In this document: positions 34,259-41,196 of the stretch, piece after piece | How the letters are laid out: the number at the start of each line of letters is the position of its first letter | Position numbering within the stretch: position 1 is the first letter of the stretch | Source: Azospirillum sp. TSA2s | Lineage (GTDB): Bacteria > Pseudomonadota > Alphaproteobacteria > Azospirillales > Azospirillaceae | DNA: 64,000 bases | Direction of reading: 5' to 3' | Assembly: GCF_004923315.1 (NCBI RefSeq) | Contig: NZ_CP039650.1 | Coordinates: 1,315,501-1,379,500, forward strand | Program-made: the position numbers and the translations under genes | Notes under the pieces: generated by a model | Database searches by the model: none | The model's input: the letters and a program-made list of their open reading frames with translations, nothing else | What the model was told of the DNA's origin: nothing

Positions 34259-35640
34259 GCTGGGGTGATGCTCTGGCCGAGGCCTACGCGGCGGCCTCCG
34301 ACGCCGCCCGCCAGGCTGCGGTGCGGGCCTCCTCCTCCGCACAGGCCGCGATCTCGGCGGCGGCCGATATGGCCAAATCGGCGGCCGGTGCCGCAAGCGA
34401 TGCGGTGGTCGAGACCGCCAAGGCCACCGGCCGCGTTGCCGGCTTCGGCATGCGCGCCGCCGCCGAGACCGGAAAGGCGGCGGTCCAGGGCACCGCTTAT
34501 CTCGCCGACAAGGCGATGGAGTCGCAGCCGGTGGTCGGCCGCCTCTACAAGGCGGCGAAAGAGCAGCTGTCCCCGGCCCGCGCGCCGCGCCAGCGGGTGG
34601 TCGAGGCCTGTCCGAACTCGGTCGAGGCCAAGGTCGACCGGTTGAACCAGCGCCAATCCCTGATCGACAAGGGGCGCGGCGCCGGCAGCACCCCGGCGCA
34701 GAAGGCGGCGGCCGAACGGCTGGCCCGCGACAACCGGGCGGTCGAACTGGCCCGCCTGTCGGGCGACACCTACGACCAGTACGGCAAGCCGCCCAAGAAC
34801 GATCCGCCGCTCGGCTGGACGGCCATGAGCGACTCGGAACTGAACAAGGCCGGCATCGATCCGGCGCTGCTGCGCGACGCCAAGGCCACGATCTACCGCA
34901 CGCCGGCGGACTGGCCGGGCGGACAGCAGACGGTCCTCGCCTTCCGCGGCACGGTGCCGAGCGAGATGGAGGATCTGCAGACCAACATGGATCAGGCGCT
35001 GGGGGGCGAGACGATCCAATACAAGGCTGCCGCCCAACTCGGCGCCAACGTCGCCAACAAGCTCGGCCCCGACGTCATGGTCACCGGCCATTCGCTCGGC
35101 GGCGGCAAGGCGCAGGCGGCGGGCGTGTCCGGCGGCCTGACCGGCATGATGTTCAACGCGGCCGGTCTCAATCCCAAGACGGTCGGCGGCGACACCGGCG
35201 ATCCCTCCGACTTCCTGCAGTTCCGGACACCGGGCGATCCGCTGACCGGCGTCCAGAATTCGGCCGCCCTGCAATCGGGGGTCGGTCTGCTGGCCGGCGG
35301 CCTGGGGTCCGGGATCGGCATGCCCGTGGCAGCCGGCAACTTCATCGCCGACAAGCTGGGCTTCCCGTTCCTCTCGCCCGACACGCGCCAGCTGGTGGAA
35401 GGCGGAACCACCGCTTTCCCCCGCGCGTTGAAGAATCTCGTCAGTCAGGGCAACCTGCTGCCGCCGGCCATCGGGCCGGTCGTCACCGTCCCGGCGCTCG
35501 ACGATGCGGGCAAGCCGGTGCCGATGACCAGCCCGGGCGGGCAGCATTCCATCATCAGCGTCATCAACGGCATCGAGCGCGAGAAGAGCGAGGATGTCGC
35601 CACTCTGCAGGATTCACCGGGGCAGGGCGCGTCCGGATGA
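34255..35640 (+). CDS. Lipase-like protein, putative antibacterial secreted effector
   Basis: 461 residues. The N-terminal 100 residues are Ala-rich helix (AASDAARQAAVRASSSAQAA) without a cleavable signal. The alpha/beta-hydrolase domain begins near 160 (AVELARLSGDTYDQYG), includes QTVLAFRGTV, and has the nucleophile elbow VTGHSLGGGKAQ with Ser280. D328 in FRTPGDPLTG and H431 in GGQHSI complete a plausible Ser-Asp-His triad in lipase class 3 order. The missing Sec signal, the coupled upstream small protein and the coupled downstream lipoprotein are what one expects of a type VI secretion lipase effector with its immunity gene. No secretion-apparatus gene, VgrG or PAAR is in the window, so the delivery route is inference. 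Confidence 0.8.
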   Translation: MSWGDALAEAYAAASDAARQAAVRASSSAQAAISAAADMAKSAAGAASDAVVETAKATGRVAGFGMRAAAETGKAAVQGTAYLADKAMESQPVVGRLYKAAKEQLSPARAPRQRVVEACPNSVEAKVDRLNQRQSLIDKGRGAGSTPAQKAAAERLARDNRAVELARLSGDTYDQYGKPPKNDPPLGWTAMSDSELNKAGIDPALLRDAKATIYRTPADWPGGQQTVLAFRGTVPSEMEDLQTNMDQALGGETIQYKAAAQLGANVANKLGPDVMVTGHSLGGGKAQAAGVSGGLTGMMFNAAGLNPKTVGGDTGDPSDFLQFRTPGDPLTGVQNSAALQSGVGLLAGGLGSGIGMPVAAGNFIADKLGFPFLSPDTRQLVEGGTTAFPRALKNLVSQGNLLPPAIGPVVTVPALDDAGKPVPMTSPGGQHSIISVINGIEREKSEDVATLQDSPGQGASG

Positions 35641-36425
35641 TCCGCCGGCAGGTCTTCCGTGTGATGCTGGCGGTCGTCCTCGCCGCCGGATGTGCAATGA
35701 GTCAGGAGAGCAATGCCATGGGCGCCACCGCCCGCAGACTGGACACCAGCCGCTATTTCGACGATCCGAAGCTGGCGGCCCTGGCCGACGACGTGCAGGA
35801 AGGCCGCGTTTCCAAGGTGGTCGAGGCTCTGCGCGGCGGCGTCGACCCCAACGGCGTCGGCCGCGACGGTTTCCGCCCGATCTTCTTCATCTTTCCCGCT
35901 CCGACGAACGAGACGGCCAAGGCGCTGCTGGCCGCCGGTGCCGACGCCAACGTCAAGACGGCGGGGGGCGAGCCGCCGCTGATGTATGCGGTGCGGCTGG
36001 AGGACCCCGCCTTCACCCGCGTCCTGCTGGCCGGGCGGGCCGATCCCAATGCCCGTGGGAGCAATGACAAGCCGGTGATCCACGAGGCCGTGCGCTCCGA
36101 CCAGCCGGAGCATCTGCGGCTGCTGGCCCGCGCCGGGGTCGATCTCAATGTCGTATGGGGCAATGCGACGCCGCTCCTGGCGGCGGTGGAGAGCATGAGC
36201 TGGGCGAGCGCCACGGCGCTGCTCGAACTGGGGGCCGGCACCGACTGGCGCAGCCCCGGCGGTCGCACCCAGTTCACCGCCGGCGAGTCCTTCTGCAATT
36301 TCTTCACCAGACAGCGCCCCTTGCGCATTCCGCCGGCCCATCGCGAGGCGGTGCGCGGCCTGTTCGCCGCCTTCGCGCGGCGCGGCGTGGTGCTGGATTG
36401 TGCCGGCCTGGCCGACCGGCTGTAG
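35637..36425 (+). CDS. Ankyrin-repeat lipoprotein, putative immunity protein
   Basis: 262 residues. The N terminus MIRRQVFRVMLAVVLAAGC is a lipoprotein signal with lipobox LAAGC, placing the protein in the periplasm as a membrane-anchored lipoprotein. The body (about 45-200) is built of degenerate ankyrin repeats: GRVSKVVEALRGGVDPNGVG, TAKALLAAGADANVKT, FTRVLLAGRADPNARG and LRLLARAGVDLNVV. Its start overlaps the lipase stop (ATGA). Periplasmic lipoproteins encoded directly after lipase effectors commonly neutralise them, so an immunity role is inferred from position, coupling and location. Confidence 0.8.
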   Translation: MIRRQVFRVMLAVVLAAGCAMSQESNAMGATARRLDTSRYFDDPKLAALADDVQEGRVSKVVEALRGGVDPNGVGRDGFRPIFFIFPAPTNETAKALLAAGADANVKTAGGEPPLMYAVRLEDPAFTRVLLAGRADPNARGSNDKPVIHEAVRSDQPEHLRLLARAGVDLNVVWGNATPLLAAVESMSWASATALLELGAGTDWRSPGGRTQFTAGESFCNFFTRQRPLRIPPAHREAVRGLFAAFARRGVVLDCAGLADRL

Positions 36426-36473
36426 GCGGAAACGGGCCGGGCGCCGCGCCGGAAATTTTTTGAAGAAAAGCGC

Positions 36474-36502
36474 TTGCGCCCGGTGAAGCTTTTGAGTAGG
36501 TT
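36474..36502 (+). promoter_or_regulatory. Promoter of second tRNA-Arg
   Basis: TTGCGC (36474-36479) and TAGGTT (36497-36502) with a 17-bp spacer, in sequence clearly duplicated from the region ahead of copy 1. The spacing to the tRNA is 26 bp shorter than in copy 1. Confidence 0.6.
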
Positions 36503-36557
36503 GCGCGCCTCGACGCCGACGGCCTGCCGCCGACGCCGACAGGGAAGACGACACAGC

Positions 36558-36634
36558 GCGCCCGTAGCTCAGCTGGATAGAGCATCAGACTACGAATCTG
36601 AGGGTCAGGAGTTCGAATCTCTTCGGGCGCGCCA
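36558..36634 (+). tRNA. tRNA-Arg, anticodon ACG (copy 2)
   Basis: Identical over all 77 nt to the tRNA at 33557-33633, offset by exactly 3001 bp. The anticodon loop is CTACGAA and CCA is encoded. The sequence diverges immediately after CCA. Confidence 0.97.
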
Positions 36635-36664
36635 TCTTCTCCAGAAAGACATGATCGACACGCA

Positions 36665-36695
36665 AGGCCGCCTCCGGGCGGCCTTTGTCGTTTCG
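36665..36695 (+). terminator. Intrinsic terminator after tRNA-Arg copy 2
   Basis: AGGCCGCC pairs with GGCGGCCT around a 4-nt loop, followed by the T-rich TTGTCGTTT. It is unrelated in sequence to the terminator after copy 1. Confidence 0.75.
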
Positions 36696-36761
36696 CGACT
36701 TCGTCGCGCTGGCGCAAGCCCCGGTGGCTCCTCTACACTTGTGGCCCGGACCACTGGATGC

Positions 36762-37718
36762 ATGGCCATGCCCCGCAGCGACTTCTATCCGCCCATCGAC
36801 CCGTTCCAAACCGGCACCCTCGCCGTCGACGGGATCCACACGGTCTATTGGGAGCAAGCGGGCAACCCGCGCGGCGTGCCGGTGATGTTCCTGCATGGCG
36901 GGCCGGGGGCCGGTGCCTCGCCCACCCACCGCCGCTTCTTCGACCCCGCCCATTACCGCATCGTCGTGATGGACCAGCGCGGCGCCGGCCGTTCCACGCC
37001 GCTGGGTGAAACGCGCGAGAACACCACCGAACGGCTGGTCGAGGACATCGAGACCCTGCGCCGGCATCTGGGCATCGAGCGCTGGCACCTGTTCGGCGGC
37101 TCCTGGGGCTCGACGCTGGCGCTGGCCTATGCCGAAACCCATCCCGACCGCTGCCTGGGCCTGATCCTGCGCGGCATCTTCCTGATGCGGAAGGCGGAGA
37201 TCGACTGGTTCCTCTATTCCATGCGCATCCTCTTCCCCGAGGCCTGGGCCGCCTTTGCCGGCCATATCCCGGAGGACGAGCGCGACGATCTGCTGGAGGC
37301 CTACTGGAAGCGGCTCGATTCGGCCGATCCGATGGTGCGCATGGCCGCGGCGCGGGTGTGGAGCGTCTATGAGGGCAGTTGCTCCTCCCTGCTGCCGTCG
37401 CCCGACCTGATCGCGGCCAGCGGCGAGGACCGCCACGCCCTGGGGCTGGCGCGGATCGAGGCGCATTATTTCCGCTCCAACCGCTTCACGCCGGAGGACA
37501 AGCTGCTGCGCGACGTCTCCCGCATCCGCCATCTGCCGGGGGTGATCGTCCAGGGCCGCTACGACATCGTCTGCCCGGTGATCTCCGCCGACGCGCTGCA
37601 CCGCGCCTGGCCGGAAGCCGATTACCGCATCGTCCCCGACGCCGGCCACTCCGCCATGGAACCCGGCATCCGCGCCGCGCTGATCCAGGCGACGGAGCGG
37701 TTCAAGGAGTATCGGTGA
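36762..37718 (+). CDS. pip: Prolyl aminopeptidase (proline iminopeptidase)
   Basis: Removes N-terminal proline from peptides; cytoplasmic alpha/beta hydrolase of peptidase family S33. 318 residues. Clear landmarks: FLHGGPGAGASPTHRRFFDP (oxyanion HGGPG motif), VMDQRGAGRSTP, the nucleophile elbow FGGSWGSTLALAYAE with the catalytic Ser, and the late GRYDIVCP and DAGHSA, which supply Asp and His. A second ATG at 36768 (MPRSDFYPP) matches the usual family start equally well. Confidence 0.95.
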   Translation: MAMPRSDFYPPIDPFQTGTLAVDGIHTVYWEQAGNPRGVPVMFLHGGPGAGASPTHRRFFDPAHYRIVVMDQRGAGRSTPLGETRENTTERLVEDIETLRRHLGIERWHLFGGSWGSTLALAYAETHPDRCLGLILRGIFLMRKAEIDWFLYSMRILFPEAWAAFAGHIPEDERDDLLEAYWKRLDSADPMVRMAAARVWSVYEGSCSSLLPSPDLIAASGEDRHALGLARIEAHYFRSNRFTPEDKLLRDVSRIRHLPGVIVQGRYDIVCPVISADALHRAWPEADYRIVPDAGHSAMEPGIRAALIQATERFKEYR

Positions 37719-37750
37719 CGGGAGTTTCGGGGAGACGCTGGATCGGAGGA

Positions 37751-37901
37751 CAAGATTGACACGGATGTCACGGATTTAGGCACGGATTACTCGGATTTTT
37801 CTTGAGCGTGACGGTGCGCCGGCGAGACCCGACAGCAGCCGCTTCGGAATGCCACATCCGTGAAATCCGTGCTGCAATCCGTGACATCCGTGTTCATCTT
37901 G
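37751..37901. repeat. Dispersed palindromic repeat, family 2, copy A
   Basis: About 150 bp. The left end CAAGATTGACACGGATGTCA and the right end TGACATCCGTGTTCATCTTG are inverted repeats. Short units of CACGGAT recur within each arm in direct order (ACGGATGTCACGGATTTAG, then CACGGATTACTCGGATTTTT). A second copy lies at 58770-58914. No coding capacity is evident. It occupies the pip-mutM gap. Confidence 0.8.
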
Positions 37902-37980
37902 CCCGCAACTCCCGAACCTCCCGTCCCGCCGACCGCCTCGCGCCCTTGCACCCGCCTTCCTCCCACCCCACACTCTGCCG

Positions 37981-38823
37981 ATGCCTGAACTTCCCGAAGT
38001 CGAGACGGTGTGCCGGGGCCTCGCCCCGCATCTCGAAGGCCGGCGGCTGGTCCGTGTGGAGCAGCGGCGGCCCAACCTGCGCACCCCCTTTCCGCCGCGC
38101 TTCTGCGAGCGGCTGACCGGCCGGCGCGTCGAGTCGGTGCGGCGGCGGGCCAAATACATCCTGATGCATCTGGATGACGGCGGCGTGCTGATCGCCCATC
38201 TCGGCATGTCCGGTCGCATGATCATCGCGCCGGAACGGCCCGAGTCCTTCGACAAGCACGACCATGTGGTGTTCGAGACCGATACCGGGACCGTCGTCAC
38301 CTTCAACGACGCCCGCCGCTTCGGGCTGATGGACCTGACGGTGGCCGATGCGCTGGGCGACCACCCGATGCTGCGCAACCTGGGGCCGGAGCCGCTGGGC
38401 AACGAGTTCTCCGGCCCCGAGCTGGCCCGCCGGCTGGCCGGCAAGATCACCCCGATCAAGGCCGCCCTGCTCGACCAGAGCATCGTCGCCGGGCTCGGCA
38501 ACATCTATGTGTCGGAGGCGCTGTACCAGTCCTGCATCCTGCCGACCCGCACCGCCGCCAGCCTGACGGCCACGGAGGTCGACCGGCTCGCCACCGCGGT
38601 GCGCGAGGTGCTGGAGCGCGCGATCGCCGCCGGCGGCTCCTCCTTGCGCGACTACCGGCAGGCGTCGGGGGAGCTGGGCTATTTCCAGCACCAGTTCGCC
38701 GTCTACGACCGGGAGGGGGAGGGCTGCCCCGATTGCGACTGCGACCGTGCCCGGACGGGGGGCGTTCAGCGGATTGTACAGTCAGGCCGCTCGACTTTCT
38801 TTTGTGCGGCGCGCCAACGGTGA
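37981..38823 (+). CDS. mutM: Formamidopyrimidine-DNA glycosylase
   Basis: Excises oxidised purines such as 8-oxoguanine and nicks the abasic site. 280 residues. The catalytic N terminus is intact (MPELPEVETV, with P2 and E3), as are K58 in RRAKYILMHL, the HLGMSGRM motif and the helix-two-turn-helix LLDQSIVAGLGNIYVSEAL. The C-terminal zinc finger reads CPDC ... GRSTFFCAARQR: the position usually holding the fourth cysteine (C-x2-C-QR) is Arg. A neighbouring extra Cys (CPDCDC) might replace it. Activity is likely but zinc binding may be altered. Confidence 0.96.
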   Translation: MPELPEVETVCRGLAPHLEGRRLVRVEQRRPNLRTPFPPRFCERLTGRRVESVRRRAKYILMHLDDGGVLIAHLGMSGRMIIAPERPESFDKHDHVVFETDTGTVVTFNDARRFGLMDLTVADALGDHPMLRNLGPEPLGNEFSGPELARRLAGKITPIKAALLDQSIVAGLGNIYVSEALYQSCILPTRTAASLTATEVDRLATAVREVLERAIAAGGSSLRDYRQASGELGYFQHQFAVYDREGEGCPDCDCDRARTGGVQRIVQSGRSTFFCAARQR

Positions 38824-38835
38824 TATAGCTGGGGC

Positions 38836-39267
38836 ATGACGGCTCTACCGGCCATGCTCCGGGCGGCGTCCGCCGCTTTCCTCCTTGCCGGCCCCGCGGT
38901 CGCGGGCCTGGGGAGCTTCCTCGTTCCCATTCCTCCGGCTCAAGCGGCCCCACCGGCTATTGCCGAGTCCGGGCCGTTCGTCCCCGGCTTCACCGACGTT
39001 CCGGTGATGCCCGGGCTGGCGACCGCCGAATCGGAACCGCTGGTCTTCGACAAGCCGGGCGGGCGGATCGTCCAGGCCGTGCTGTCGGGCGAGGTGCCGC
39101 GTCAGGCGGTGCTGGCCTTCTACGACCAGACCCTGCCGCAGCTTGGCTGGCGCCGGACCGCCGACCGCGTCTTCGTCCGCGAGGGTGAGGAATTGCGGCT
39201 GGAGTTCCCCAAACCAGCCGGCCGGCAGGTCGCGACCGCCGTCCGCTTCACTTTGACGCCGCGCTGA
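38836..39267 (+). CDS. Small exported protein of unknown function
   Basis: 143 residues beginning MTALPAMLRAASAAFLLAGP, a signal peptide with likely cleavage near AQAAP. The mature part has FTDVPVMPGLATAESEPLVF, DKPGGRIVQAVLSGEVPRQA and FYDQTLPQLGWRR. The last pattern recalls small periplasmic proteins in which a residue term is computed against a polynomial-like fold, but I cannot name a function. It starts 13 bp after mutM and is probably cotranscribed with it. No enzyme motif is visible. Confidence 0.75.
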   Translation: MTALPAMLRAASAAFLLAGPAVAGLGSFLVPIPPAQAAPPAIAESGPFVPGFTDVPVMPGLATAESEPLVFDKPGGRIVQAVLSGEVPRQAVLAFYDQTLPQLGWRRTADRVFVREGEELRLEFPKPAGRQVATAVRFTLTPR

Positions 39268-39372
39268 TCGCGGGGACACCCGCCATACTCGCGCCGGTTC
39301 AGGATCGAACATCTCAACAACCACGAGTCCCGGAGGCAACCGGGCTCGCCCCATCGGGAGAGTGCTGCAGCC

Positions 39373-40149
39373 ATGTCCTATGAAACCATCCTCGTCGAGA
39401 CCCGCGGCCCGGTCGGCCTGATCACGCTGAACCGTCCGAAGGCGCTGAACGCACTGTGCGATCAGCTGGTGACCGAGCTGGGCCAGGCGCTGGACGCCTT
39501 CGAGGCCGATTCCGCCATCGGCGCCATCGTCGTCACCGGGTCGGAGCGCGCCTTCGCCGCCGGCGCCGACATCAAGGAGATGGCCGGCTTCTCCTATATG
39601 GATGTCTACAACTCCAACTTCATCACCGCGAAGTGGGAGCGGCTGGCCAAGTGCCGCAAGCCGACCATCGCCGCGGTCGCCGGCTTCGCGCTCGGCGGTG
39701 GCTGCGAGCTGGCGATGATGGCCGACTTCATCCTGGCCGCCGACACCGCCAAGTTCGGCCAGCCGGAGGTCACCATCGGCACCATCCCCGGCGCCGGCGG
39801 CACCCAGCGCCTGACCCGCTTCGTCGGCAAGTCCAAGGCGATGGAGATGGTCCTGACCGGCCGCATGATCGACGCCGCCGAGGCCGAGCGCTGCGGCCTC
39901 GTCTCCCGCATCGTCCCGGCCGCCGAACTGGTCGAGGAGGCGGTGAAGGTCGCCACCAAGATCGCCTCGCTGTCGCAGCCGGTCATCGCCATGGCGAAGG
40001 AGGCGGTCAACGTCGCCTATGAATCGACCCTGGCCGAGGGCATCCGCTTCGAACGCCGCCTGTTCCATTCGACCTTCGCCACCGAAGACCAGAAGGAAGG
40101 CATGGCGGCCTTCGCCGAGAAGCGCCAGCCCGGCTGGAAGAATCGCTGA
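39373..40149 (+). CDS. Enoyl-CoA hydratase
   Basis: 258 residues of the crotonase family; hydrates trans-2-enoyl-CoA to 3-hydroxyacyl-CoA in fatty acid beta-oxidation and related degradation. Typical motifs: GLITLNRPKALNALC, the oxyanion-hole FAAGADIKEM, AGFALGGGCELAMMADF with one catalytic Glu, and GQPEVTIGTIPGAGGTQRL with the second. The start follows from family alignment. Assignment to a particular pathway is not possible from the sequence. Confidence 0.93.
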   Translation: MSYETILVETRGPVGLITLNRPKALNALCDQLVTELGQALDAFEADSAIGAIVVTGSERAFAAGADIKEMAGFSYMDVYNSNFITAKWERLAKCRKPTIAAVAGFALGGGCELAMMADFILAADTAKFGQPEVTIGTIPGAGGTQRLTRFVGKSKAMEMVLTGRMIDAAEAERCGLVSRIVPAAELVEEAVKVATKIASLSQPVIAMAKEAVNVAYESTLAEGIRFERRLFHSTFATEDQKEGMAAFAEKRQPGWKNR

Positions 40150-40281
40150 GTCGCCGACACAGCGCCAACCCGGCGTTGACTCTGCCTGCTGATCCGTCCC
40201 CTGCATCTTGCGGGGGACGGACCAGATCCCATCAAGATGTCGTTTAGCTACGATTAGTCAAAATCAACGGGCGACCACGCC

Positions 40282-40310
40282 TTGACTCGGGGTGCGCTGC
40301 CGCGTATAAG
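40282..40310 (+). promoter_or_regulatory. Sigma-70 promoter of rpsT
   Basis: TTGACT (40282-40287), 17-bp spacer, TATAAG (40305-40310): the best consensus promoter in the window, 45 bp upstream of the rpsT start. Confidence 0.8.
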
Positions 40311-40355
40311 GCGCGCTCGCATCACGACAGCCGTGTCGTTCGGAGTAGGGTTTCC

Positions 40356-40616
40356 ATGGCCAATCATAAGTCCGCTGAAAAGCGCATTCGTCAGACCGAG
40401 CGTCGCACGGAAGTCAACCGTGCCCGCATCAGCCGCATCCGTTCCTTCGTGAAGAAGGTCGAGGGCGCGATCCAGAGCGGCGACAAGTCCGCCGCCGCCG
40501 AGGCGTTCAAGTCCGCTCAGCCGGAAATGATGCGCGGCGTGTCCAAGGGCGTGCTGCACAAGAACACCGTGTCGCGCAAGCTGTCGCGTCTGTCGGCTGC
40601 GATCAAGGCTCTCTGA
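40356..40616 (+). CDS. rpsT: 30S ribosomal protein S20
   Basis: 86 residues. It starts MANHKSAEKRIRQTERRTEV, the standard S20 N terminus, and is Lys/Arg/Ala-rich and helical. S20 binds 16S rRNA early in 30S assembly. It has its own strong promoter and terminator and lies upstream of dnaA, a common proteobacterial arrangement. Confidence 0.98.
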   Translation: MANHKSAEKRIRQTERRTEVNRARISRIRSFVKKVEGAIQSGDKSAAAEAFKSAQPEMMRGVSKGVLHKNTVSRKLSRLSAAIKAL

Positions 40617-40640
40617 TCGAGTCTTCATCCGCTGCTTTCA

Positions 40641-40680
40641 AAAAGCCGCGCCCGTGACTCGGGGCGCGGCTTTTTGCGTT
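40641..40680 (+). terminator. Intrinsic terminator of rpsT
   Basis: AAAGCCGCGCCC pairs with GGGGCGCGGCTTT around a short loop and runs into TTTTT, 25 bp after the stop. Confidence 0.92.
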
Positions 40681-41196
40681 TAAAGTAAATATGCGGATGC
40701 TCGACAATTGTCTTAGATTGTTCTTACGGTCGCGTATGAGATTCGGGATCGGTCTTGTGGTCAAAGCGAACGTTTTTATCTTTTTGGGCCGTTCGCCATC
40801 TGTCCCATTGCCAGATTTCCGCAGCCTCGTTAGACTTTTGATCCATTCGGCCGGACGAATTGGGGTGATGCAACACTCTGTGTCCGGTTGAACACAGCAG
40901 TGAAATACTGAAGGTCTTACGCCGGATCAGGGCTTGTTGAGTCCCGGTCGTTCGCACGATCTTCTTTTACTTACAAGCTGTCGTGCTTGGGGCGGGATTT
41001 ACGATCCCGTCGATTCTTGCGCGTGCTTTTTTGGGTATGGTGTTCCGTTCGGGGTTATCCTTGCCCGGAGTCTTCCGGGCTGGACCAGACGGGCGGCTAT
41101 TCCGGTTGCAGAACCGGATTTGGGGCCGGTTGCGGGGTGATCCCGCGCCGCCACGGCGGTGGGGCCGGCCGGCGGAAGGAGCGGGAGTAAGGGAGC
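40681..41196 (+). other. Gene-free region upstream of dnaA
   Basis: 516 bp with distinctly lower GC than its surroundings (for example AT-rich stretches at 40681-40720 and 40770-40795). No gene with the codon pattern of the region is seen. A DnaA-dependent regulatory region or origin would be expected to show TTATNCACA boxes; I found none on either strand, the nearest being TTATCCTTG. It most likely holds the dnaA promoter and a long leader. Confidence 0.5.

Noticed and set aside
33557..36634. A tRNA-integrated prophage or integrative element
   Set aside because: There is no integrase and no phage gene between the tRNA copies, and the duplicated unit includes the promoter, which is not the usual outcome of site-specific integration at the tRNA 3' end.
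40681..41196. A replication origin upstream of dnaA
   Set aside because: The region is AT-richer, but no TTATNCACA-type DnaA boxes were found on either strand.
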